DNA from: Serratia oryzae
Lineage (GTDB): Bacteria; Pseudomonadota; Gammaproteobacteria; Enterobacterales; Enterobacteriaceae
Direction of reading: 5' to 3'
Assembly (NCBI RefSeq): GCF_001976145.1
Contig: NZ_MOXD01000005.1
Coordinates: forward strand, 124,001 to 188,000
DNA length: 64,000 nt
Shown: in pieces, positions 1-7,495 of the stretch
Numbering within the stretch: the stretch's first letter is position 1
Layout: the number at the start of each line of letters is the position of its first letter
Program-made: the position numbers and the translations under genes
Notes under the pieces: model-generated
What the model was told of the DNA's origin: nothing
Database searches by the model: none
Seen by the model: only the letters and a program-made list of their open reading frames with translations

Positions 1-115
1 TAATTCATAAACAGAATACGATGTGCTTTTAAAAATTCATCATAAATAAAAAGCATTACGTTAGATGAATACCTGGCGTAGCGCCTGTCTTTGTCAGCAT
101 TGCGTATCGGCATGC

Positions 116-964
116 TTAACGCGGCTTGTTGCTGTGAATTCTGCAACGTTCTTCAAGGTCTTTCTGCCCATTGTTCAAACCCGCATAAACTTCGCAAGGC
201 ATCGTCAGGTCTTTGTCCTCAAGATACCAATACGGCGGTTCTGGTGAACAGATATCCATCTGTTTCACGTTCCATTGCTTGCTGGATTTATTGAGCACCA
301 CCCAAAGCATTTTATCTAAATCCGCATCACAGTCCTTAGCCAGCTTCCAGTTGAGATCGCCACCGTCAGCGGCCACCAGCTTGCCAATCAGCACACCCCA
401 ATCGTGGCTGACATTCAACCGGTCTACCTTAATCAGCACCGCCTGCCCCGCTTCGCTGGCCGCCGCAGGACGAATAGCATCAAGAATAAGCTTCCGCTCA
501 CTCTTGCTGGGTTCTGGCATATTGGGTTTGGCATCAGGCTTGGGAGTACCCGCAAGCTCCAACAACAGTGCGGTATTATGATGCCCGCTATGTGCATGAC
601 TGAGGCTACCGTTAACGGTAACGTGCCGACCGGCAAAATCCGCGAGATCGAGAGAACCCGTAGGAATCAGCGTCACCTCAATCTGCTCCTTTTCTGCATC
701 ATTAAACTCTTCTTCAACAGTGCAAATTGGCTTATCTAAAAAAAGAATGCCTTGAATATTCCGGCTGTCGGTTTCTGGATCTTCACCAAAATTGGGTGGG
801 CCAAAGAACACCCGTATTTCGACAATGCCGCTGAGGCTGACGGGCTTGTCATAATGCAGACAACGCTCTGCCGCCGATACCGCACCGGTATACAGTGTGA
901 GAAATGCCAAGAGAGTGATAATCAATTTATAGAGATGGGTAATACGTTTATTTTCAGTCATCAT
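116..964 (-). CDS. Secreted DUF4431-like protein
   Basis: This 282-residue protein has a basic N-terminus, a hydrophobic stretch at about residues 12-30 and an AxA-type site (VSAAE), so a cleaved Sec signal peptide and a periplasmic location are likely. The first 160 mature residues (SLSGIVEI, IQGILFLDKPICT, VTVNGSLSHAHSGHH) resemble the small DUF4431 fold of secreted proteobacterial proteins. The rest (DAIRPAAA, VDRLNVSHDWGVLIG) looks like a second domain, perhaps sensing a residual activity value. Two in-frame ATG codons lie at 964 and 961, and a GAAAGAG tract precedes them. No function is known. It stands alone, with 195 bp to the ATP-grasp gene behind it. The family name is recalled from resemblance, not from a search. 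Confidence 0.6.
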   Translation of the reverse strand: MMTENKRITHLYKLIITLLAFLTLYTGAVSAAERCLHYDKPVSLSGIVEIRVFFGPPNFGEDPETDSRNIQGILFLDKPICTVEEEFNDAEKEQIEVTLIPTGSLDLADFAGRHVTVNGSLSHAHSGHHNTALLLELAGTPKPDAKPNMPEPSKSERKLILDAIRPAAASEAGQAVLIKVDRLNVSHDWGVLIGKLVAADGGDLNWKLAKDCDADLDKMLWVVLNKSSKQWNVKQMDICSPEPPYWYLEDKDLTMPCEVYAGLNNGQKDLEERCRIHSNKPR

Positions 965-1158
965 TTAAGGGGCTCTTTCATCGTCTCGTCATTTCACATG
1001 TTTAACATTATTTACTGTGGCGCTGTGCGAGGATAATCAAACACAGTCTGCATCAGACCTTATTGAACAGGCAGATTCTGGCGGTTCGGGAGCCACTCAT
1101 GCCCCGGTAACCTGTTCTAGCACGGGTGTTGGCGCTCAAGTCTCAAATAGCCGGTATG

Positions 1159-1947
1159 CTACGTATCGACAGATGACAACAACATCTGAACGAAACGCTC
1201 AACTGCCCATTCTTTGATATCCGACACCTGACCATCGCCGATCTCGATCAGCCGTAATTTTCCGCTGTCGTTGATGGCCATATCGATGGAGTAAAATGGC
1301 CTTTCTATACGCTGTGCTATTGCAATGACCTGTTCCGGAATAGTGTCATCAGCGGCATAGATTCGTTTATTCAGCACAAAGTAACGCTTTTCGCTCTGAT
1401 CATCAAAATGCTCAAAACGACGCAGGCAGATCCCTCCCTCAATCTGCCCGCGAAATTTCTCCAGTAGCTCGATAATCTCGCGGATCTCCCCAGCATTGCG
1501 TGCTATTGACCCTCGTTGTGTGGTTAATGATTTCACATAATCCTTAACGAAATAGGCAGGCCATTGCAGCTCTTCAACCAACTTGTCAAAATCGGCATCT
1601 CGCTCGGTAATATGAGTCTCTGGCGTGAAATCACGACAAAGAGAATACCAACCGGTTAAATGATGGCTGCGAAGATAGTCTTCTGGAGACGTCATCAATG
1701 TGGCACCTTGTTTTGCGACAGCCTGATGCAACTGCTGATACTCATCCCCGGCCATCATCCAACCTCGCCAGATCACCGGAACATCAGACTCGAAAGGTGC
1801 AGAAAAACGATGTTCCCCCATCGCTGCCGCATCAGAAGATAACAGCAGGCAATGAATCCCCTGCTGTTGGGCACAATAGAATTCTTGTTCGAAGGTTTCA
1901 TCCGGTATTGTTGGATGAAAAAGCCGGCTGGGATAAATAATCTGCAT
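1159..1947 (-). CDS. ATP-grasp (R2K-type) domain protein
   Basis: This is a 262-residue protein. The ATG at 1947 is chosen because CAGGGGC sits 7-8 bases upstream; an earlier TTG at 1977 has no ribosome-binding site. The middle and end carry features of the R2K branch of ATP-grasp proteins: AYFVKDYVKSL at about residues 133-143 (nucleotide-binding lysine), GGICLRRFE with paired arginines, YFVLNKRIYAAD, and a terminal LRLIEIGDGQVSD with the acidic metal-binding residues. ATP-grasp enzymes ligate a carboxylate to an amine, thiol or phosphate acceptor. R2K members are often tied to peptide tagging or small-molecule modification, but the substrate here is unknown. No partner gene is visible on either side. 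Confidence 0.65.
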   Translation of the reverse strand: MQIIYPSRLFHPTIPDETFEQEFYCAQQQGIHCLLLSSDAAAMGEHRFSAPFESDVPVIWRGWMMAGDEYQQLHQAVAKQGATLMTSPEDYLRSHHLTGWYSLCRDFTPETHITERDADFDKLVEELQWPAYFVKDYVKSLTTQRGSIARNAGEIREIIELLEKFRGQIEGGICLRRFEHFDDQSEKRYFVLNKRIYAADDTIPEQVIAIAQRIERPFYSIDMAINDSGKLRLIEIGDGQVSDIKEWAVERFVQMLLSSVDT

Positions 1948-2072
1948 GGATTTTGCCCCTGGATATAGCGTGTTCAAACTTATTGATGGAATAGCGACAT
2001 TACTACAACAGAGATCCTCCTCACAGCCCGATATTTCATTTCACGCTGGTATCAGCCTGCTGCTAAACCACT

Positions 2073-2315
2073 CTATAAACGAACGGCCACACAGATAATT
2101 TTTGGGACATCCCGCGGTTTTTCCCCGCTGAATAACCATTGCTGGTAGAGATCGGTGAGTTTTGGCCCTTAATGGATTTCGACATCTGGCAACTCTTGAA
2201 TGACCTCACCTTGCAGGCGAGCGAGTTCGTTGTCCCAGCGGCAACCTTCCAGCCAGACCAACCTTTCTGCTTCAGAGCGATTGGACGTGCCTAAATAAGC
2301 GTTCCAAATAGTAGA
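2073..2315 (-). pseudogene. Remnant of an unidentified gene with an internal stop
   Basis: On the minus strand one frame from about 2315 to the TAG at 2073-2075 reads as convincing protein (IWNAYLGTSNRSEAERLVWL, then DNELARLQGEVIQELPDVEIH). It is broken by one TAA inside the context GAAATCCATTAAGGGCCA and resumes as GPKLTDLYQQWLFSGEKPRD. A CAA to TAA change would explain the stop. The upstream end of the frame meets a TGA close to where IS630-like sequence begins, so the 5' part is missing. I do not recognise the family. Confidence 0.4.
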
Positions 2316-2393
2316 TCACTTGAAGGGAACTCAGCCCAGATTGTGCGATCTGATCAATCGCCAAACATCACAAATCACCAACCGGACTGAGCG

Positions 2394-2771
2394 ATGCCGA
2401 TAATAGCACCAATACCCCGCAGTGAAAGACGCCTGATGCAAAAAGCGATTCACAGAACACGCGGCAAAAACCATGCACGCAGGCTGACCGCCATGCTGAT
2501 GTTGCACCGAGGAGAACCCGTCAGCGCGGTCGCCAGAATGCTTTGCTGTGCACGTTCTTCCATTATTCGCTGGATTAACTGGTCTACCCGTTATGGTATC
2601 GACGGCCTGGAATCGCTTTCCCCCGGACGTGGACGCTGCTGGCCTTTTGAGCATATCTGCACGTTTTTACGTGAGCCGGTGAAACACACGCCAGGTGACT
2701 TTGGCTATCAGCGTTCACGCTGGAGTACAGAGCTGATGGCAATAAAAATCAATGAGATAACCGGTTGTCAG
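2394..2771 (+). pseudogene. IS630-family transposase, 5' fragment
   Basis: The reading frame starts at ATG 2394 and matches the N-terminal DNA-binding part of IS630-type transposases of enteric bacteria. SERRLMQKAIHRTRGKNHAR leads into the helix-turn-helix HRGEPVSAVARMLCCARSSI and then RWINW, CWPFEHICTFLRE, HTPGDFGYQRSRWS and AIKINEITGCQ. The match stops at about residue 126. The catalytic DDE domain, normally some 200 more residues, is absent, so it cannot transpose. The sequence runs straight into a phospholipase C fragment on the other strand. The left end of the element probably lies near 2325-2335, but I could not identify a terminal inverted repeat. Confidence 0.8.
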
Positions 2772-2994
2772 TGACATGCTTCCACGGATCGCCAAAACCA
2801 CGTACACCGTTAAAAGTACAAAAATAATGATCAAATGAGCGGTTTTCCTGCATCAGGATGACGATGTGCTCCACATCCTGTAGCGTTCCGGTGCGTTGAT
2901 GAGCGGGTATTGCCAACGCTTTTTGAATACTTTCCGGAATGGCACCTAATGCTGCTACACTCCCGGCAATTTTCAGAAAATTGCGCCGAATCAT
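2772..2994 (-). pseudogene. Phospholipase C, 5' fragment
   Basis: This is the N-terminal 70 or so residues of a bacterial phospholipase C of the PlcN/PlcH family. ATG 2994 gives MIRRNFLKIAG, a Tat-type signal with a true RR pair, followed by SIQKALAIPAHQRTGT, DVEHIVILMQENRSFDHYF and GVRGFGDP. It is clearly paralogous to the intact gene at 4464-6653, which has the same ENRSFD and GVRGFGD blocks. Homology ends after GFGDP at the junction with the IS630 fragment; the remaining 650 or so residues are gone. An alternative in-frame start lies at 3021. Confidence 0.8.
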
Positions 2995-3214
2995 CTCTAT
3001 CTTAATAACGTCCTTGTACATTCAAGACATCGTAAAAAATGTCATATTGAGTTGAAATAGCTTTCATCAATCCCCAAAATAATATGCATTTTTTATCGTT
3101 GACAAGAAATGACTCACACATAGACTTGACGAATCTATAGCCTGAGCAAAGAAAATCAACGTGCCCGCGCCCAAATTATTTCAGGTATGACATCATGTTA
3201 TCGGCCACCTCGGC

Positions 3215-4384
3215 TTATGGTTTCTGAGTCTCTGTAGGCAAGCGTTTTTGCGTTTCAATAAATAGCGCTTTTGCTTCAACGGCAATATCAGGGTAATTGG
3301 AGAAAAAGCCATCCATTCCAAGCTCAAAAAAACCCAAATATTCAGCAATAGACTGGGCATCTAGCCTTGATTTATTAAATGTCCAACCTGTAACTGTCAT
3401 ACCAAGCTCATGAGCATAAGTATAAAAATCAGGTGTATATAAAGGCCAGCTTGAACTGGTTGTTAGCGCCTTAGACGTTGAGAGGGAGACACCAATATCT
3501 GGCGCATATTCTTTGATATCAGCAAGACGAATCACCTGTGGAGGGCTGTCTTGTGTAAGCACGCAGTAATCCTGACAGTCTAAGCCTAAAGTCCCACTAT
3601 AGTCGGTGTCATTAAAGCTGCTATCAATCGCATTACCCAGTTGAACCAGAGGTAGTAAATACCCTCTGTTTTGCATTTTATTTTTTAAGCTTTTTAATGT
3701 CTCCGCACTAAAAGACTGAATGTATATTTTGTTTTTTTCAGTGTACCCGTATTTTTCTAATGACTCTAATATTTTATTTTCTTGAAGTTCATCTTTTAAT
3801 TTTGCCTCTGGGTAGATGCCAATCTCTTTTGCGTTCTCCTTTGAGAGCCGTTGAGCCAGTTCGATCACTTCATTAAAGGTAGGGACTTTAAATGGATCGT
3901 TCGATGTTGGCGTAAAACCTGGATAAGTATATTTAGCCGTACCATTTAGCTTCATTTCAAGTTGCTTGATCTCTGCTAAGGTGTACTCCCCTACATTCGT
4001 AGAACCATTTCTGGCACCAAAACGTTCCAAAACATCGGTCGTCCGTTCCAAGGTTGTATCATGAACAGCGACAAGTTCCCCATCCTTGGTTAATTGAAGG
4101 TCAGGCTCAATGTATTCAGCACCCATTTTAACGGCTAACTCGTAGGCCCCTAACGTATGCTCGGGTAAATATCCACTTGCGCCTCTGTGAGCAATAATTA
4201 TCGGTGACTTAATCGGTTTGAGTTCTGGTTCAACATACTCTGTTTTAGTGATATATTCAGTTTCTTTTTGGGTCACATACTCAGTTTCCGTCTTGGTAAG
4301 ATATTCGGTATCACCATCGCAACCGGTGAGTAATATCGCCCCTACGGCTGCCGCACTCAGATTAAATATTCTCTTGCCTCTCAT
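3215..4384 (-). CDS. Glycerophosphodiester phosphodiesterase lipoprotein, GlpQ-like
   Basis: This 389-residue enzyme should hydrolyse glycerophosphodiesters (deacylated phospholipids) to glycerol-3-phosphate and an alcohol. The N-terminus has a lipobox LLTGC with Cys22, so it is probably anchored to a membrane. A linker with four TEY-containing repeats (residues 26-51) follows, then the GDPD barrel. The active-site pair IAHRGASGYLPEHT has His66, Arg67 and Glu75. The metal-binding YIEPDLQLT has Glu93 and Asp95, and the second catalytic histidine is His108 in AVHDTTLERTT. MTVTGWTFN and DGFFSNYPD near the end are typical GlpQ signatures. AAGGGGA lies 7 bases before the ATG. It follows the phospholipase C gene on the same strand by 79 bp, and the pair could release and then process phospholipid head groups. 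Confidence 0.9.
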   Translation of the reverse strand: MRGKRIFNLSAAAVGAILLTGCDGDTEYLTKTETEYVTQKETEYITKTEYVEPELKPIKSPIIIAHRGASGYLPEHTLGAYELAVKMGAEYIEPDLQLTKDGELVAVHDTTLERTTDVLERFGARNGSTNVGEYTLAEIKQLEMKLNGTAKYTYPGFTPTSNDPFKVPTFNEVIELAQRLSKENAKEIGIYPEAKLKDELQENKILESLEKYGYTEKNKIYIQSFSAETLKSLKNKMQNRGYLLPLVQLGNAIDSSFNDTDYSGTLGLDCQDYCVLTQDSPPQVIRLADIKEYAPDIGVSLSTSKALTTSSSWPLYTPDFYTYAHELGMTVTGWTFNKSRLDAQSIAEYLGFFELGMDGFFSNYPDIAVEAKALFIETQKRLPTETQKP

Positions 4385-4463
4385 AATATTCCCCTTTTAA
4401 AAATTTAGGATATCTACTCGTCAAACTTCACCTTGCATGAATGCTGACTGAATGACTTGGTAC

Positions 4464-6653
4464 TTATAACAGCCCGAATGCAGGATCGGTAATACTGTCT
4501 TTACCGATTTCTACCCGCCCGGCAAAACGGCGATAAAATGCCGGTAACTCCTCACACGTCACCTCAAAATCATACCAGTTGCCGCTGTCTTCCAATTCCC
4601 AGGCATATTCGTGCTGTGAGCCGGATGCTACAGTGGCCGTCCAGGGGCCGTCTTTGCGATAAGCTTTTGCTGTGACGTTAAAGGCGCAGGGACGATCGCT
4701 GCTGTTCATCAGGGTAACCAGCACTTTTCCATACGTGATGTCATAACAAACGCGTATTTCAGGATCGGCATGCCCCGGCGTTAGTTCGCCAGCAAAAGCG
4801 CGATGATAGCCATTGGGGCCGAGCACCCACAAATCATAAGCCCCTGCATCCGCGTTATCGAGAACCCAAACGTCATCCAGTTGTTTACCCGCTTCCACCA
4901 CGTAACGGCGTGGTACACGCTTCAGATGCAATTTGTCATAGACGTGGAAAACCGCGGCCTGACTGCCGGTATTGGCAAATATCAGGCTCACTATCTGTGC
5001 CTGTGCATAAGTACGAGCGCTGGTATGCAACTCATAAGGCAATGCGCGAGACGGTTTTATTCCCGCCTGCTGAACGGGAAAATCCTGTTCTGCCGGGACG
5101 GGTATTTTCAATAAAGCCTCCTGCGCCTGCCGCAGTGTGTCCGCATACTCTTTGGTACTGCGCCCTTCCAAGGTTGGCAAGGGATCAACATTAGGATTGG
5201 TAAAGTTAAACGCACTGGTTAAATCGCCGAATACAGCACGCCGGAAAGGGCTGATATTCTCTTCCCTGACGCCAAAACGGGCTTCCAAAAAGCGCAATAC
5301 CGATGTGTGATCAAACTGTTGTGAATTGACCCAACCACCACGACTCCAAGGCGAAATCACAAACATGGGCACGCGCGGGCCTGGGCCATAACAATCTTTA
5401 TCCTGAGGCGGCATTCTGGTGCCATCGACGATGGGATGCGTGTAATACTCATAGGATAACTGCTCTTGGCTGAGGGTCGACTTGCCGATCGGTTCATCAT
5501 TCTCATCCAACGAGGGCGCACAGGGCGGCGGCATATGATCAAAAAAACCATCGTTTTCGTCAAAATTGACGAATAACACGGTTTTACTCCAAACATCAGG
5601 GTTTTCAGTTAATGCATCCAGAATTTCTTGTGTGTACCAGGCACCCTGTACCGGGCTCGAAGGGCCGGGATGTTCAGAATAGTCGGCAGGCGCAATAATC
5701 CAACTCACCTGTGGTAGGTTCCCTGCCAATATATCCTGTTTAAAACTGGCCAAAAAACCACCGTCGGGCATGGTATTGGCAATCCCTTTATATAAGCCTT
5801 TGCTATCCGTTGCCGGGTCATAAGCAGGATTATCATCAAAATCCACATCGTTATAGACCGGTTTACCCGAAAGGATGTTGGCCTCGCGATATTGGCGGAA
5901 CCCCGCCAGCGGATTATCAGTAAAGTTATCAGGCAAGTTCTGATAAACCTTCCAGGATACGCCGTTAGCTTCCAGTCGCTCAGGGTAGGTTGTCCAGTCA
6001 TAGGCGTAATTCAGATCGGTATCCGTGTTTAATTCATCAAACACGTTGTTAACCACCACTTTGCCTGTAGATGTAGTGGCTCCGTTTGTCCCTGTCATAT
6101 GGAATAAACGGTTGCTATTAGTCCCACCATGCAGTGAACAATAATAGGCATCACAAAGGGTAAACGCATTGGCTAGGGCAAACTGGAACTGCAACTCCTG
6201 CTCACCAAAATAGGACATGGATTGAGGTTGCTTGTATTGCGGCCAATGAGTCATGCGGCCTTTATCCCAGGCATTTCTGGCATCAACCCATGAATGTGGC
6301 GTACCGGCAACGCGCTGTGCATTACCCTGATCTTGATCGAGACGATAAGGCAAGATGACATTCCCTTTACCATCGCTCTGTTGCCAAACGTTGAGGTTGT
6401 TCGGCAATGGAATGGTAAAACGATCGCCAAAACCGCGCACGCCAGGAAAAGTACCAAAGTAATTATCAAAAGAGCGGTTTTCCTGCATAAATATAACAAC
6501 ATGCTCGACATCTTTAATAGTACCGGTTTTATTGTTTGCCGCTATTGCCAGTGCTTTTTGAATACTGGGTGGGAACATTTGCATCGCCGTCATCGCGGCA
6601 ATGGTGCTTAATGAGCCCTTTAAAAATTTGCGTTTACCTTTATCGATTGTCAT
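4464..6653 (-). CDS. Phospholipase C, PlcN/PlcH family, phosphocholine-type
   Basis: This is a 729-residue exported phosphoesterase. The signal segment (KGKRKFLKG followed by a hydrophobic run) looks like a Tat signal, but with KR in place of the usual RR. The catalytic domain carries VEHVVIFMQENRSFDNYFGT near residues 46-65, the SLHGGTNSNRLFHMTG block, FVNFDENDGFFDHMPPP and RVPMFVISPWSRGGWVNSQ with FDHTSVLRFLEARFG. These are hallmark stretches of the acid phosphatase/phospholipase C superfamily. The C-terminal 200 residues form two copies of the DUF756-type beta domain seen in Pseudomonas PlcH and PlcN. The substrate is likely phosphatidylcholine or a related phospholipid. Choline specificity is inferred from family membership only. 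A truncated paralogue lies at 2772-2994. Confidence 0.88.
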   Translation of the reverse strand: MTIDKGKRKFLKGSLSTIAAMTAMQMFPPSIQKALAIAANNKTGTIKDVEHVVIFMQENRSFDNYFGTFPGVRGFGDRFTIPLPNNLNVWQQSDGKGNVILPYRLDQDQGNAQRVAGTPHSWVDARNAWDKGRMTHWPQYKQPQSMSYFGEQELQFQFALANAFTLCDAYYCSLHGGTNSNRLFHMTGTNGATTSTGKVVVNNVFDELNTDTDLNYAYDWTTYPERLEANGVSWKVYQNLPDNFTDNPLAGFRQYREANILSGKPVYNDVDFDDNPAYDPATDSKGLYKGIANTMPDGGFLASFKQDILAGNLPQVSWIIAPADYSEHPGPSSPVQGAWYTQEILDALTENPDVWSKTVLFVNFDENDGFFDHMPPPCAPSLDENDEPIGKSTLSQEQLSYEYYTHPIVDGTRMPPQDKDCYGPGPRVPMFVISPWSRGGWVNSQQFDHTSVLRFLEARFGVREENISPFRRAVFGDLTSAFNFTNPNVDPLPTLEGRSTKEYADTLRQAQEALLKIPVPAEQDFPVQQAGIKPSRALPYELHTSARTYAQAQIVSLIFANTGSQAAVFHVYDKLHLKRVPRRYVVEAGKQLDDVWVLDNADAGAYDLWVLGPNGYHRAFAGELTPGHADPEIRVCYDITYGKVLVTLMNSSDRPCAFNVTAKAYRKDGPWTATVASGSQHEYAWELEDSGNWYDFEVTCEELPAFYRRFAGRVEIGKDSITDPAFGLL

Positions 6654-6732
6654 AACCAGTCCCTTTTAAAATAGAAAAATAAATCCATTCAACTCAACAC
6701 ACCTGCTTCAGGCGTTCGTGCAGTAGAGCTTG

Positions 6733-6839
6733 TATACCCGTCATACTTAAAGTTACATGGGTGTTGGCTCATCTATCAGCATCGCCCCTTTGGAACCGCC
6801 TACAAGCAGCGCTTGCAACTCGAATTATTTAGGGTATAC
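6733..6839. repeat. ERIC element, internally shortened
   Basis: The element begins GTATACCCGTCATACTT and ends CTCGAATTATTTAGGGTATA, the two ends of the ERIC palindrome found elsewhere in the window. It is about 107 bp instead of 127 because the central part with the CCCCAG stem is lost or replaced. It lies between the phospholipase C start and the end of the small lipoprotein gene. Confidence 0.85.
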
Positions 6840-6854
6840 ATGCGCTAACTGTTA

Positions 6855-7094
6855 TCATGGCGCGCAACGTATGACGCCTGGTTTTTCTTCTTGATCTTCT
6901 TCCTTATTTTTATCATCCGTTGACTCCTCCGATGATTCGGATGACTTCTCTTCTGCTGACAGGCTCGAATCTGTTGGCTGAACTGGCTGGGTTGAGGAAT
7001 CACACGCAGACAAAACCGCCACACAGAATAACACCCGTAATAAAGGTAATAACTTCTTAGCCCAATCGAGTGGGCTATGGTGAATAACATACAT
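6855..7094 (-). CDS. Small acidic lipoprotein of unknown function
   Basis: This 79-residue lipoprotein starts at ATG 7094, chosen because AGGGAGAG lies 7 bases upstream. The N-terminus has two lysines (residues 13-14), a hydrophobic run and a lipobox VLSAC with Cys31. The mature part is only about 49 residues and is low complexity: SSTQPVQPTDSSLSAEEKSS, then a stretch rich in Glu, Asp and Ser, ending GVIRCAP. No fold is predicted by eye, and it may be a surface or periplasmic tether. It lies between the 5'-nucleotidase-type lipoprotein gene and the phospholipase C gene on the same strand, flanked by ERIC sequences. I know no named family for it. Confidence 0.6.
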   Translation of the reverse strand: MYVIHHSPLDWAKKLLPLLRVLFCVAVLSACDSSTQPVQPTDSSLSAEEKSSESSEESTDDKNKEEDQEEKPGVIRCAP

Positions 7095-7110
7095 GCTGAC
7101 TCTCCCTAAT

Positions 7111-7250
7111 TTGCCCCCGTCATACTTCACGTTGTGCGATGTTAACAGCGTGACTCGCTCCATGCGGGCCAGTGCAAGCGCGGTTTAAATCGCTCTCTCA
7201 CCGATATATCTCTTAGTTCCCGTTGCCAACTCCGGGTTACCTCGGGCATA
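7111..7250. repeat. Degenerate ERIC-like sequence
   Basis: The left side, CCCGTCATACTTCACGTTG, differs from a normal ERIC left end by about one base in the alignable part. The right side, GTTGCCAACTCCGGGTTA then GGGCATA, resembles the ERIC right end only weakly. The middle does not match. It sits just upstream of the small lipoprotein ribosome-binding site. Confidence 0.35.
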
Positions 7251-7281
7251 TCACGTTTTCCATGGCCTTATGCTTTGTATT

Positions 7282-7330
7282 GTTCAAGTTACTGCGGGAA
7301 GTAAAAAAGCCATGCATCGATAACTTGAAC
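7282..7330. repeat. 10-bp inverted repeat with 29-bp spacer
   Basis: GTTCAAGTTA at 7282-7291 is repeated exactly in inverse as TAACTTGAAC at 7321-7330. It lies in the 400-bp gap between the small lipoprotein and the 5'-nucleotidase-type gene. It could be a binding site or the ends of a small degenerate repeat. The rest of this gap has no recognisable gene. Confidence 0.5.
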
Positions 7331-7424
7331 CTAGAAAAAGATACTGACAAATAATGGTATATATATTAAGGAAATATGTGATTAATATGACATTGGAAAT
7401 AACAGGGGACTCTTTACCATCGCT

Positions 7425-7458
7425 CCATTACAGCAGAGGTATTACCCTGCTGTAATGG
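7425..7458 (-). repeat. Long stem-loop downstream of the 5'-nucleotidase-type gene
   Basis: A perfect 12-bp stem pairs CCATTACAGCAG (7425-7436) with CTGCTGTAATGG (7447-7458). The loop contains a second palindrome, GGTATTACC. It lies 38 bp beyond the stop codon of the gene ending at 7496 and could stop transcription or protect the 3' end of the message. No run of T follows on the minus strand, so it is not a classical intrinsic terminator. Confidence 0.6.
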
Positions 7459-7495
7459 AAACGTTTTGTCGGCCAATGTGACGTTAAATTTTAGA

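Noticed and set aside
1017-1217. Short plus-strand frame between the DUF4431-like and ATP-grasp genes
   Set aside because: No ribosome-binding site, no recognisable domain, and it overlaps the end of the ATP-grasp gene.
2331-2654. Minus-strand frame opposite the transposase fragment
   Set aside because: Antisense shadow of the transposase frame with no family resemblance.
3095-3120. Pho box before the phospholipase C remnant
   Set aside because: GTCAT and GTCAA on the minus strand are 10 bp apart instead of 11 and the flanks do not match.
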